Positions 8,044 through 16,131 of a stretch of 37,116 nt of DNA are shown here, piece after piece. Positions within the stretch are counted from its first letter, which is position 1. Every line of letters begins with the position of its first letter. Made by a program: the position numbers and the translations under genes. The notes below the pieces were generated by a model. That model was not told the origin of the DNA, did no database searches, and saw only the letters and a list, made by a program, of their open reading frames with translations. The stretch lies in assembly GCA_903952205.1 (NCBI GenBank), contig CAJBEZ010000074.1:10001-47116 (forward strand). Reading direction: 5' to 3'. The stretch is from an uncultured Desulfomonile sp. GTDB lineage: Bacteria; Desulfobacterota; Desulfomonilia; Desulfomonilales; Desulfomonilaceae.

Positions 8044-8925
8044 ATGAACAGCATAGCTTCATTGATCAAATTAATCAGACCGCAGCAGTGGGTCAAGAAT
8101 GGATTTGTGCTGATGCCCCTGGTATTCAGTGGGCGACTCTTCTGCCCCTATGATTCAGTGAAGACCCTTGGTGTTTTCATAGGTTTTTGTCTAGCAGCGT
8201 CTGCAGTTTATATTATAAATGATTACATGGACATAGGCCAGGACAGAATCCATCCCCTGAAAAAAAAGCGTCCACTGGCTTCCGGCGCAGTTTCTCCGAC
8301 TATGGGCCTGGTTGTCTGCGCCGTCCTGATAATATTGATGTTGATTAACTCATTATTATTCAGACTGCCACTTTTTACGATTGGGGTCCTCGTCGGCTAT
8401 GTGATTCTGAATTGGCTATATTCATGGAAACTAAAGCACTTTGTGATCATAGATGTTTTGGTAATCTCGACAGGATTTCTGCTCCGCGTGCTTGCCGGAT
8501 CATCAGCGCTGAGTGTTGGAGTGTCGAGCTGGTTGGTGCTTTGTACATTCTCTGTTGCCACACTTTTAGCCTTTGGAAAGAGAAGGCACGAAGTCATGTT
8601 TTTGAATGGAGAGGCTTTTAGCCATAGGCCGGTGCTGGAAAGTTACAGCGTCGGTTTTCTTGATCAGCTTCTTCAGGTTGTTACAACTTCTACGTTCATT
8701 TTCTATTGCCTTTACTCGGTAAAGGCAGGACCCGGAACAGACATACAGTCGGAAAAAATGATGGTAACAATCCCATTTGTAACTTATGGGATATTCAGAT
8801 ACCTTTACCTGATTTATCATAAGAAAGATGGTGGTTCCCCGACTGCTCTATTACTGACTGATCCTCCCCTTCTGGTATGTGTGACATTGTGGTTATTGTC
8901 GTGTATCTATGTCATGTATTGCTAG
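8044..8925 (+). CDS. UbiA-superfamily decaprenyl-phosphate phosphoribosyltransferase-like protein
   Basis: 293 residues with about eight hydrophobic helices spread over the whole length. The first Asp-rich site is N59-D-Y-M-D63 followed by D67-R-x-H-P and KKRPLASG. That HPxKxxRP form is typical of the Rv3806c-like branch, which attaches phosphoribose from PRPP to polyprenyl phosphate, rather than of quinone-making UbiA. The second Asp-region is IIDVLVISTGFLLRVLAG. It acts in the inner membrane. The partner oxidoreductases that make decaprenyl-phospho-arabinose are not in the window, so the end product is unclear. The ribosome site (GAGAAA) is weak and lies after a structured leader. Confidence 0.85.
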   Translation: MNSIASLIKLIRPQQWVKNGFVLMPLVFSGRLFCPYDSVKTLGVFIGFCLAASAVYIINDYMDIGQDRIHPLKKKRPLASGAVSPTMGLVVCAVLIILMLINSLLFRLPLFTIGVLVGYVILNWLYSWKLKHFVIIDVLVISTGFLLRVLAGSSALSVGVSSWLVLCTFSVATLLAFGKRRHEVMFLNGEAFSHRPVLESYSVGFLDQLLQVVTTSTFIFYCLYSVKAGPGTDIQSEKMMVTIPFVTYGIFRYLYLIYHKKDGGSPTALLLTDPPLLVCVTLWLLSCIYVMYC

Positions 8926-8990
8926 GGATGGGCATCGGTTTTGAATTTCCAACAACGTTTCGAGCCATCACAAATTACAGAGGGGATTAA

Positions 8991-9281
8991 ATGATTCGCA
9001 AATTTCTTGTCGTGATATATTTCTTCCTGCTGGCCGGAATAGGCGTTTTGCTCGGATGTTTTATTCACGCCCAGAGAGTCAACCAGACTACTGTTATGAG
9101 TGGGGTTGCGTTGGTTCGCGAACTTCCATACGGTGAGTGGCTGGTCGGAAATATCGAGACTACGGTATTTTCTTATCAGGAAAAAAAGGATCTGCAAGAG
9201 TTCAAGGAGAAATTTAAAGGCCAAATTCATATTGATCCTGAAGTATTACGGCGTCACAAGGAACTGTACGGCACTAAATAA
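8991..9281 (+). CDS. Small single-pass membrane protein, unknown function
   Basis: 96 residues with ATG after AGAGGGG. Residues about 5-27 are a strongly hydrophobic helix (VVIYFFLLAGIGVLLG), either an uncleaved signal anchor or a lipoprotein-like signal (LLGC at 20-23 is a weak lipobox). The remaining 65 residues are soluble and charged, ending in KEKFKGQIHIDPEVLRRHKELYG. It lies 65 nt after the UbiA gene on the same strand and may be cotranscribed. No family is recognised. Confidence 0.72.
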   Translation: MIRKFLVVIYFFLLAGIGVLLGCFIHAQRVNQTTVMSGVALVRELPYGEWLVGNIETTVFSYQEKKDLQEFKEKFKGQIHIDPEVLRRHKELYGTK

Positions 9282-9310
9282 TGTCAATGATATTTAATAA
9301 TATAAGGGTA

Positions 9311-9341
9311 TTGACAAAAATAATAAAACCAATACTTGACA
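9311..9341 (+). promoter_or_regulatory. Two TTGACA boxes in near-repeat, possible promoters
   Basis: TTGACAAAAATAATAA (from 9311) and TTGACAATAAATAAGA (from 9336) are near-identical direct repeats 25 nt apart in an AT-rich gap. Each contains a perfect -35 hexamer, but neither has a clear -10 at 16-18 nt. They could be tandem promoters or an operator repeat for the gene at 9442. Confidence 0.3.
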
Positions 9342-9441
9342 ATAAATAAGAGGTGTGTTAACCCCTTCCTCGACGCCGGATTCCCGGATCCTGTCAGTTA
9401 GCGCATTAAAATCCCAAGAATTAATAGCTAGTGGAGCAGCC

Positions 9442-9924
9442 ATGAGAATGGACAAATCCGCCCAGGATATGGACCTGTCTTCTATTCCCTCAGAATTTAG
9501 AGAAAACTATAAATTTCTAAGTGAATTGATAGAATGCAAAGAAAAAAACAATATTGCGTCAATGGGACTCGAGTTCATGGCCGAAGAGAGACTTCGTCAA
9601 CTCCGTGATAAGTTGAACCGGCGACAGGTTAGAATACTCTCTGATTATCTCAGTCAGCCGAATGATCTGGAGAACGGCTCTATTACACCACCAGTTCCGG
9701 CAGAGCTGGAAGCATCCATTAGAATAAGGAAACGGGGAGCATGGTTGCCGTGGGAAGCTGAAGCAATACGTAAGATAGAGCGTTGGCGCGTAGATGTCGG
9801 AGAAATCGGAATCCTCTGGAACAGTCAGACTACTGGTTCCAGTTCGGGAGCATTTTCAAAAGTCACATTGATGAGATCCGGTTCAAAATGTAATGTTACA
9901 CTCCAGCTAAAAACATCTTCCTGA
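9442..9924 (+). CDS. Hypothetical protein, unknown function
   Basis: 160 residues from ATG 9442, chosen because GGAG at 9433-9436 precedes it by 5 nt; an in-frame GTG at 9355 would add 29 residues but has its AGAGG only one base away. The first half is charged and helical (FRENYKFLSELIECKEKNN, EERLRQLRDKLNRRQVRIL). The second half carries RIRKRGAWLPWEAEAIRKIERWRVDVGE and a Ser/Gly-rich tail. There is no signal peptide. Its 3' end overlaps the convergent malQ stop region by 18 nt. I recognise no domain. Confidence 0.6.
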   Translation: MRMDKSAQDMDLSSIPSEFRENYKFLSELIECKEKNNIASMGLEFMAEERLRQLRDKLNRRQVRILSDYLSQPNDLENGSITPPVPAELEASIRIRKRGAWLPWEAEAIRKIERWRVDVGEIGILWNSQTTGSSSGAFSKVTLMRSGSKCNVTLQLKTSS

Positions 9925-12105
9925 TTCTTCAACGAGTCTTCTAAATTCTGAAGCCATTCTAACTGCTTCAGGATGGTTTTTAAGTTCCTGGATGGTAAAT
10001 TTGGTTTTTGTCACCCAGTTGGGATGCTCAGACGTTGTTCCCGGGAGATTTTGCTGCCTCGTATCCATAAAGAGGTCTTCGAAACTGATCAGGGCTAGCC
10101 TGCAAGGGGTCTTGAGTATAAACAGGAGCGCTGCTTGGCGCAGTTCAGGGGTGAGTGTTACCGATTCCCACGCATGATGCGCCACCTCGGCGCGCAGAGT
10201 CCCGTCGCGGACCAGTCTCTCGATTATCTTAGCCTTGTGATCTTTCCTCTCGGAACGGATTTTTGTCTCTTCTTGAGGCGCCAATGCCCCTATCGCTATT
10301 CTGGTGTCTATGTCCAACCCTTCCCAGAACCCGGCTAGTGTCGGCAAGTCGTGTGTGGATAGTGAGACTAGTGCGCTCTCAGGGTAATGGTAAAATGGAA
10401 TCTGATTAAGGCCGCCATCTCTTTCAAAATAAAAGATCCTGTATGAAAGTATTCCCCTGTCCATCAATCGTTCACGGAAGTTAAACGGTAATGTTCCCAG
10501 GTCCTCTCCCACAACTATTGTTTCGGTCTGAGAACTTTCCAAAGTCAGGACATTTAGAAGATCGGATTCGCAGTCTTTTACATAGACTCCGTCTTTAGCC
10601 TTTTTACCCTCCGGTATCCAAAAAAGATGGTGAATCTGCATTACATGATCTATACGAACAGCGCCGCCATAATTAGAAGCTGCTTTGAGGCTTTCTCTGA
10701 ACGTAGAAAATCCTGAGTTCTTAATTTCATCAGAGTTTGGTGCCTGAAATCCCCAATCCTGTCCTTCTGGAGCAAACGAGTCTGGAGGCGCTCCGACGCG
10801 AAAACCCTTAATGAAAAGTTCGGGTTTTGACCAACTGTCCGCGCCATTCGGATCAACAGCCAGGGCGACATCATGATATAGACCGATCAACATCCCTTTG
10901 TCTAAAGAGTATGAATGAGTCTCAGCTAGTTGAGTCTCAGCTATCCACTGGACAAATTGCTGGAACTGGATTTCCACGCGATGAACAACCTTGAACAGCC
11001 TGACAGCGTCGTATTCAGGGTGACTGAAGCTTTGAGGCCAGTCCTTCCAGCTATGAATTCCACGTGATTCGTCAAAAAAATGATCTCGGAGGACGCAAAA
11101 TGTAGCGAATCTTTCTAGATCGTCCCCCTTGATCTTCACATAATGTTCGAATTCCCTCCACTTGAATGAATAACTTTCCAACTCCCTGTTCGCAAAAAAA
11201 TGCTCGAAAATTTGCCTAAGAACCTGAATCTTGAGGCCGGAAACACCATGATAATCAACATGTGCAACCTCCCTTAATTTACGCGCGCGTTCCATAATAT
11301 CTGGATTGGTCGATATCTGATCTGATAGGACCTCTGAAATTAACGAAGCGGCCTTCTGAACATCTATGTAGATGTAATTGTAGAAAATACGACTTGAAGG
11401 CATGTAAGGACTACAGTTATAAGGACTAGTGTTGAAAAGCGCGTGCAGTGGATTTAATCCTACAAAATGAACTCCGAGATCTTGAATTGCCCAGTCTATA
11501 ATTGCTCGCAGATCAGTAAAGTCCCCAACTCCCCAATTCGATTCGGATCTCACACCATAGAGTGACACAGCTACCCCCGCCACCTTTTGCCCCTTCGTGA
11601 GTGGCGTAGGCATATAGGCTCTGTTTGGCCCCAGTATAAGTCTGAATTCCCCGGACAAGGCGTACGAGTCCATGGCTATGCAGACCCTGACAAGATAATC
11701 ACCTGGGGCCACTTCGGAAGGGATAGGGACCGTGAAGCGGGTTAATCCCGTGTGCTCATCGAATTCCAGGGAAACCCTCTCATCTTCTCCGTGAAACGAG
11801 AAGTTGACAAATTTCCCTGAGCTTTCGCTGAATGTAAGTGAACCTTTTTGTCTCAACTTTGGAATGAGATCAGACGTGAATTCCATGAAAAAAGAAATTT
11901 CGTTAATACAGCATCCACATTGCGACGTTATGGTCTCGGGGCTAGATTCAAAAAAATGTGGGGCCAGCTTAACCCCTTTTGCCTCAAGTATGTCCTTCAT
12001 CACAGACACTTGCGTTGGGAAAGTCTCTCCCGAGTTATCCGTATATTCAAGTTCCACCCCAAGATCGTGAGCAAGAGACCTGAACGATTGATAGGGACTT
12101 TTCAT
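9907..12105 (-). CDS. malQ: 4-alpha-glucanotransferase (GH77 amylomaltase)
   Basis: 732 residues. The enzyme transfers alpha-1,4-glucan segments between maltodextrins or glycogen-derived chains in the cytoplasm. The N-terminal 170 residues are the extra beta-domain typical of the longer E. coli-type MalQ. The GH77 barrel follows with WGVGDFTDL near 191-199. Catalytic residues are visible: nucleophile D486 in AVRIDH, acid/base E534 in VVGEDLG, and the third Asp D586 in LSTHDLPTL. Other glycogen genes are absent nearby, so it appears as a single transcription unit, divergent from the acyl-CoA dehydrogenase gene. Confidence 0.96.
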   Translation of the reverse strand: MKSPYQSFRSLAHDLGVELEYTDNSGETFPTQVSVMKDILEAKGVKLAPHFFESSPETITSQCGCCINEISFFMEFTSDLIPKLRQKGSLTFSESSGKFVNFSFHGEDERVSLEFDEHTGLTRFTVPIPSEVAPGDYLVRVCIAMDSYALSGEFRLILGPNRAYMPTPLTKGQKVAGVAVSLYGVRSESNWGVGDFTDLRAIIDWAIQDLGVHFVGLNPLHALFNTSPYNCSPYMPSSRIFYNYIYIDVQKAASLISEVLSDQISTNPDIMERARKLREVAHVDYHGVSGLKIQVLRQIFEHFFANRELESYSFKWREFEHYVKIKGDDLERFATFCVLRDHFFDESRGIHSWKDWPQSFSHPEYDAVRLFKVVHRVEIQFQQFVQWIAETQLAETHSYSLDKGMLIGLYHDVALAVDPNGADSWSKPELFIKGFRVGAPPDSFAPEGQDWGFQAPNSDEIKNSGFSTFRESLKAASNYGGAVRIDHVMQIHHLFWIPEGKKAKDGVYVKDCESDLLNVLTLESSQTETIVVGEDLGTLPFNFRERLMDRGILSYRIFYFERDGGLNQIPFYHYPESALVSLSTHDLPTLAGFWEGLDIDTRIAIGALAPQEETKIRSERKDHKAKIIERLVRDGTLRAEVAHHAWESVTLTPELRQAALLFILKTPCRLALISFEDLFMDTRQQNLPGTTSEHPNWVTKTKFTIQELKNHPEAVRMASEFRRLVEESGRCF

Positions 12106-12394
12106 AAAAAATGCCTCGTTGTAAATGTGAGTTGTAAGATAGCTCGAATCTTTTAATTTTCATTGACTCATAGGTCAAAGAATAGCTAATAATTGAGTGA
12201 AAATCATAGTGTCTTCGAGACAGATATCAAGCAAATCACGTTAACATAAACTTTGCCTCTGGTCCAAACTCGTTTTCGTCACGGCCCCGGGCCCCAAATC
12301 AGTGGAGGCTGACACGGACCTTCAAGCCTAGGTTGAGAGTCCTGTCGGTTAAAATGAGTAATTACAATCCACAACACTTCTCGGGAGATTCTTC

Positions 12395-13561
12395 ATGGAT
12401 TTTAAGCTTAACGATGAACAGCGGTTGATACGTAAAGCCGCAAGAGATTTTTCCACAAAAGAGCTTGCTCCCAACGCAAGAGAATGGGAAGAGTCGCACA
12501 CCTTTTCCAGAGCCGTCTTTGATAAAATGGGACAGCTGGATTTAGCTGGTCTGTATGTTCCAGAAGAGTATGGCGGGACTGGAGTAGGCAGATTAACCGC
12601 AGCCCTCATTTTTGAAGAGCTTGCGAAAGGGTGTTTTGCGACCGCTGTTTACATGAGTGTTCACAACATGGTGGTAAATCTGGTTTACCAGTATGGAAAC
12701 GAGGAACAAAGGGAGTTATTTGTGAAGCCCCTGGCGATGGGAGAGAAATTGGGGGCCTATTCCCTGACTGAGGCTGAAGCTGGATCGGACGCCTCCAATG
12801 TGAGCTGCAAGGCTGTGAAGGTCGATGGCGGATATGTTGTTAACGGCACAAAACTTTATGTCACCAGCGGCGGTGTTGCAGACTTTTACGTTGTAATGGT
12901 ACGGACTGACGAAAGCCAAAAACAAAAGGGAATAAGCGCTATCTTGGTAGAAAATAAAACCCCCGGTTTTTCGTTCGGGCCACACGAACCCAAGATGGGC
13001 CTGAACGCTTCGCCCACTACCGAACTGAATTTTCAGGACTGTTTTATTCCCGAGAGCCATCGGATAGGAGAAGAGGGTAAGGGAATCAACATGGCTCTTG
13101 GGGCGCTCAATGGTGGTCGAGTAGGAATTGGCGCTTGCGCTGTGGGTCTGGCCCAGCAGGCCTTTGACTACTCGTTGAACTATGCGCAAAAGAGAGTTCA
13201 GTTTGGTCGTCCCATCGTATCCTTTCAAGGCCTGCAGTTCCTCATAGCGGACTTGGCCGCTGAAATCGAAGCCGCCAGACTTATGATCTATAGGGCCGCT
13301 TCTTTAATGGACGAAGGGGAACAATGCGCATTGGAAGCGGCCATGGGGAAAAGGTTCGCAACTGATATGGCTATGCGCGTAACCACGGAAGCCGTTCAGA
13401 TTCTGGGAGGATACGGATATATGAAATCATATCCGGTGGAAATGTATATGAGATTTGCCAAGATTTCCCAAATTTTTGAAGGAACAAATCAGGTTCAACG
13501 AATTGTAATAGCCAGAGAGTTAACCAAGACGAAGGGCGCAAAGAGACCAGATCTTTATTGA
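12395..13561 (+). CDS. Acyl-CoA dehydrogenase
   Basis: 388 residues, standard length for the short/medium-chain family. This FAD enzyme introduces the C2-C3 double bond in acyl-CoA thioesters. Seen motifs are AYSLTEAEAGSDASN (120-134, the TEPGAGSD-type signature with Ala-Glu in place of Pro-Gly), the YAQKRVQFGRPI segment, and catalytic base E362 in QIFEGTNQVQR near the C-terminus. The start has GGGAG about 8 nt upstream. It is followed 58 nt later by an XRE-cupin regulator, then a FabG-like reductase, suggesting an acyl-CoA or fatty-acid or aromatic-acid degradation unit. Exact substrate cannot be read from sequence. Confidence 0.94.
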   Translation: MDFKLNDEQRLIRKAARDFSTKELAPNAREWEESHTFSRAVFDKMGQLDLAGLYVPEEYGGTGVGRLTAALIFEELAKGCFATAVYMSVHNMVVNLVYQYGNEEQRELFVKPLAMGEKLGAYSLTEAEAGSDASNVSCKAVKVDGGYVVNGTKLYVTSGGVADFYVVMVRTDESQKQKGISAILVENKTPGFSFGPHEPKMGLNASPTTELNFQDCFIPESHRIGEEGKGINMALGALNGGRVGIGACAVGLAQQAFDYSLNYAQKRVQFGRPIVSFQGLQFLIADLAAEIEAARLMIYRAASLMDEGEQCALEAAMGKRFATDMAMRVTTEAVQILGGYGYMKSYPVEMYMRFAKISQIFEGTNQVQRIVIARELTKTKGAKRPDLY

Positions 13562-13619
13562 TCTTTGCTTGATCGCCTGTACTGAGTTCGAAATAATAAA
13601 ATTTGAGGGGAGACCATTC

Positions 13620-14162
13620 ATGGCAAAAAAGCCTAGCAAAACCCTTAGCGTTGGCGACAAGATCCGGCAGATGAGGGAAAATCTCAAAATGGCTTTGGAT
13701 CAACTGGCTGAGAAGACAGGATATCAAGTCGATTATCTGCAGGCGGTTGAAGAGGGAGCCATTTCGCCCGCGGTAGGAAATTTGATCCAGATTTCTAGAG
13801 CGCTTGCGCTGGATTCTGCTTCCCTGCTTTCCGAAGACAGGAAAGTGGAGAGGCGGAAGAGTCATCTGAAGAGAACCAAGGCTTATTCATACAAAAGTCT
13901 CACACCAGACGCTGATGACAAGCATCTGTGGGCGTATCTCGTCACTCTGGATCCCAAGAAAGAACACGAAATGGTTGCTTACAAGCATGAAGGCGAGGAA
14001 TTCATGTTTGTGATAGAAGGACGGGTAGAGGTTAAGGTAGGGGAAATCGTTCATGAACTCAAAAAGGGGGCGAATCTCCATTTTGATTCTGGCGTGGCGC
14101 ATCATTTAAGAAATTTGAGTTCTAAGACCTCAAAGCTTTTGGTAGTGGTATTTACCCCATGA
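13620..14162 (+). CDS. XRE-family transcriptional regulator with cupin sensor domain
   Basis: 180 residues from ATG 13620, which has GAGGGGAGA 7 nt upstream; upstream in-frame codons lack such a site. Residues about 11-65 are a helix-turn-helix of the Cro/CI type (VGDKIRQMRENLKMALDQLAEKTG). Residues about 105-178 are a cupin_2 barrel (KHEGEEFMFVIEGRVEVKVG and ANLHFDSGVAHHLRN) that would sense a small ligand. This architecture is common beside acyl-CoA metabolism genes and probably regulates its neighbours. The ligand is unknown. Confidence 0.9.
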   Translation: MAKKPSKTLSVGDKIRQMRENLKMALDQLAEKTGYQVDYLQAVEEGAISPAVGNLIQISRALALDSASLLSEDRKVERRKSHLKRTKAYSYKSLTPDADDKHLWAYLVTLDPKKEHEMVAYKHEGEEFMFVIEGRVEVKVGEIVHELKKGANLHFDSGVAHHLRNLSSKTSKLLVVVFTP

Positions 14163-14366
14163 GTTTTACCACATGTGAGAAATTTAAATATTTTCTCGGG
14201 CAAGAGCAAAACTCTGGAACCTTTCGTGCATGCTACTGTCCCCTTTAATAAGGGTTAAGTGGAAAGCGAATCCAAAAAGATTCAAAAATTACCTGCAGAT
14301 TAAAGCCCGTGCGGGAGAGCTGGGACGAGCAACAACACGAAAACCCATATCCATACCTCCTTTTAC
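14163..14366 (+). ncRNA. Candidate small RNA or long structured 3' UTR
   Basis: About 200 bases after the XRE-cupin stop hold a series of short stem-loops ending in a strong terminator at 14367. Stems: GAGAAA/TTTCTC (14177-14197), CCCTT/AAGGG (14241-14254), GAATC/GATTC (14268-14283), and CGTG/CACG around 14308-14338. Just before the terminator is CCATACCTCCTTTTACG (14351-14367), whose CCTCCTTTT is complementary to Shine-Dalgarno sequences, as in some trans-acting sRNAs. No start-codon-bearing frame of note is seen. No separate promoter was identified, and no named RNA family is recognised. Confidence 0.35.
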
Positions 14367-14396
14367 GCCCTGAGAATATCTCAGGGCTTTTTTTTT
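14367..14396 (+). terminator. Strong intrinsic terminator
   Basis: GCCCTGAGA (14367-14375), loop ATA, TCTCAGGGC (14379-14387), then nine T. It ends the XRE-cupin transcript and any sRNA, and separates it from the FabG-like gene. Confidence 0.93.
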
Positions 14397-14467
14397 GAAC
14401 GTATCTCTGTTAATTTTTGCGTTACCAGTAACAAGTAAATCACGTGGTCGATTTTTCAGGAGGCGCT

Positions 14468-15220
14468 ATGAAACTTGCGGGCAGGGCGGCGGTAGTGACG
14501 GGTAGCAGTAGGGGCGTTGGACGTAGTATCGCGTTAGCTTTCGCAAAAGAGGGGGCGGACGTTTTGGTGAATTACGCATCCAGTGAAGGGCCGGCGCTGG
14601 ATGTCGTCAATGAGATAAGAGCCATAGGAAGAAAATCCTGCGCTGTTAAAGCCGACGTGGCTGTCAAGACGGAAGTCGAGAACATGATGAACACCGCCAA
14701 ACAGGAGTTTGGGCGTCTGGATATAGTCGTGAACAACGCTGGTTTTACAAGGCCGGCAATGTTGACAAAAATGTCCGAAGAGCAGTGGGACGCTGTGGTG
14801 GACGCGCATCTAAAGGGACCTTTTCTGTGTATTCAGGCGGCTTCGAGGTATTTCCAGGAACAACAGTATGGCAAGATAATAAACGTCAGCTCGGTTGCAG
14901 GATTAGTAGGGACAGTAGGGCAGGTAAACTATTCGGCCGCCAAAGGCGGAATCCTCAGCCTGACCAAAAGCGTCGCTCGGGAAATGGCGCGTTACAATGT
15001 CAGTGTGAATGTGATTTCCCTAGGAATAGTTGAGACGGACATGACTGAGAAGATCAGGAGCGACGAAAAATTAAAAGAGATCTACATGAATCGAATTTTG
15101 TTGAAGCGTTTCGCTACGGCCTCAGACATAAGCCCTGCTTTTGTTTTCTTGGCTTCGAGCGGGTCGGATTATATCACTGGGCAGTTGCTTTGTGTGGACG
15201 GTGGTTACGGTATGACCTAG
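14468..15220 (+). CDS. Short-chain dehydrogenase/reductase, 3-oxoacyl-ACP reductase (FabG)-like
   Basis: 250 residues from ATG 14468, chosen because AGGAGG at 14458-14463 lies 4 nt before it; an upstream GTG at 14444 would place the site inside the gene. The Rossmann motif TGSSRGVG is at 11-18, NNAG at 89-92, the active-site Ser in NVSSVAG (about 141-142), and Y155-x3-K159 completes the triad. The C-terminus GQLLCVDGGYGMT is FabG-like. It would reduce a 3-oxoacyl thioester with NAD(P)H. Context with the acyl-CoA dehydrogenase suggests a catabolic 3-hydroxyacyl role, so fabG is not assigned as symbol. Confidence 0.93.
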   Translation: MKLAGRAAVVTGSSRGVGRSIALAFAKEGADVLVNYASSEGPALDVVNEIRAIGRKSCAVKADVAVKTEVENMMNTAKQEFGRLDIVVNNAGFTRPAMLTKMSEEQWDAVVDAHLKGPFLCIQAASRYFQEQQYGKIINVSSVAGLVGTVGQVNYSAAKGGILSLTKSVAREMARYNVSVNVISLGIVETDMTEKIRSDEKLKEIYMNRILLKRFATASDISPAFVFLASSGSDYITGQLLCVDGGYGMT

Positions 15221-15259
15221 CATGAATCATAATCATTTGGCCGGGAAGTCAAAAAAACC

Positions 15260-15288
15260 TTGACTTAGTTCACAACCTTTGATAAAAA
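15260..15288 (+). promoter_or_regulatory. Possible promoter for the 36-residue ORF
   Basis: TTGACT (15260-15265) with TAAAAA at 15283-15288 (17-nt spacer) or GATAAA at 15281. It lies about 45 nt before the small open frame at 15329. The weak -10 keeps confidence low. Confidence 0.3.
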
Positions 15289-15328
15289 TCGTTAGCGTCA
15301 ATAAACTTTTGAATACAAAAGGGTTTCT

Positions 15329-15439
15329 ATGAGGCGGTCGCCCCGTGATTTATTTTATGACCGCAATGTTGAACTGAACCCAAAGGTAGTCCAAAGGGTT
15401 CAATTGGCACGATGGCTAGAGGCGTCAGGCAAAAAATAG
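15329..15439 (+). CDS. Possible 36-residue small protein
   Basis: An open frame ATG 15329 to TAG 15439 encodes a 36-residue basic peptide (begins MRRSPRDLFYDRN, ends RWLEASGKK) with a plausible amphipathic helix in NPKVVQRVQLARWLEASG. A weak purine-rich site AAAAGGG is 5 nt upstream. The same stretch contains two hairpins, GCGGTC/GACCGC (15334-15364) and GAACCC/GGGTTC (15376-15401), so a structured RNA is an alternative. It fills most of the otherwise empty 15221-15567 gap. No homolog is recognised. Confidence 0.4.
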   Translation: MRRSPRDLFYDRNVELNPKVVQRVQLARWLEASGKK

Positions 15440-15440
15440 C

Positions 15441-15469
15441 TTGACATTTTCTATGCGATTTGATACCAA
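15441..15469 (+). promoter_or_regulatory. Promoter of the secreted Cys/Pro-rich gene pair
   Basis: A perfect -35 TTGACA at 15441-15446 with TACCAA at 15464-15469 (17-nt spacer; GATACC at 15462 is the alternative). It sits about 100 nt before ATG 15568 and just after the small ORF stop. An AT-rich spacer supports it. Confidence 0.5.
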
Positions 15470-15567
15470 AAATACATTCCGGAATATATCGGATTTCAAC
15501 CGGGAATGTTTTTTACGGGTCTCCCGAGCGGTTGTTGGGAGGAACTGTTGAAAGGAGGATTTAGGGT

Positions 15568-16059
15568 ATGGTTAAACGTTTGTTTCTTCTGAGCCTTTTG
15601 GTTCTCGCGCTGTGCGGCGCTAACACGATGTCGTTCGCCGGTGGTCCCGGCGGAGGTAGCGCCTGTATGCCGCCCCCCCCAGGATTGCCACCAGTGTGTG
15701 GTCCTGCAGCCACAAATTATTCCCAGGTAACGGAAGTGATTACCCCTGTTCCAGCGCAGCTGAGAAAAGTTAGGGTGGTTGCTCCTTATCTAGCGGGAGT
15801 AGCGTGGCCGCGCACCCCCCTTGCATTTTTTGGCAACCCCCAAACTTTTCCGAATCCTGTCGCCCCTGGTCGCTATGAGTGGCTGGTGCCGGTAACCGAT
15901 ATCAAGGTTGAGCACTTTGATACCTGGATGGATCCTTGCTGCAAGGAAGTTAAAGTTCCGCGTTGCGTATACGTGAAGGCGAACTACATCAAGATGAAAC
16001 CAGTTTGTGGCGTTCCAATGGCGCCTCCGCCTCCAATGCCTTGCAAGGTCAAGAAGTAG
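15568..16059 (+). CDS. Secreted Cys/Pro-rich protein, unknown function
   Basis: 163 residues. A signal peptide (MVKRLFLLSLLVLALCGAN, cleavage near SFA-GG) leads into a Gly/Pro/Cys-rich start (GGPGGGSACMPPPPG, PVCGPA). The middle has a beta-like segment with PGRYEWLVPVTDI. The C-terminal third contains DPCCKEVKVPRCVYV and KPVCGVPMAPPPPMPC. The mature part has seven cysteines, so disulfides in the periplasm or outside are likely. The ribosome site GAAAGGAGG is excellent. It precedes a smaller relative at 16132 with an almost identical start region. No family is recognised; a surface or envelope role is inference. Confidence 0.78.
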   Translation: MVKRLFLLSLLVLALCGANTMSFAGGPGGGSACMPPPPGLPPVCGPAATNYSQVTEVITPVPAQLRKVRVVAPYLAGVAWPRTPLAFFGNPQTFPNPVAPGRYEWLVPVTDIKVEHFDTWMDPCCKEVKVPRCVYVKANYIKMKPVCGVPMAPPPPMPCKVKK

Positions 16060-16098
16060 GCATTACGAGCGCAAACCATGACTTTAGAGTTACTAAGA

Positions 16099-16104
16099 TA
16101 TAAT
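16099..16104 (+). promoter_or_regulatory. Perfect -10 hexamer before the second secreted gene
   Basis: TATAAT at 16099-16104 lies 28 nt before ATG 16132. No good -35 is found at 16-18 nt (region reads CCATGA), so an internal promoter is possible but unproven. Confidence 0.35.
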
Positions 16105-16131
16105 GAGTGTTTCGAAAGGAGGATTAAGGGT

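Noticed and set aside
12716-13228. 170-codon minus-strand frame antisense to the acyl-CoA dehydrogenase
   Set aside because: The plus-strand enzyme has all family motifs; the antisense product has none.
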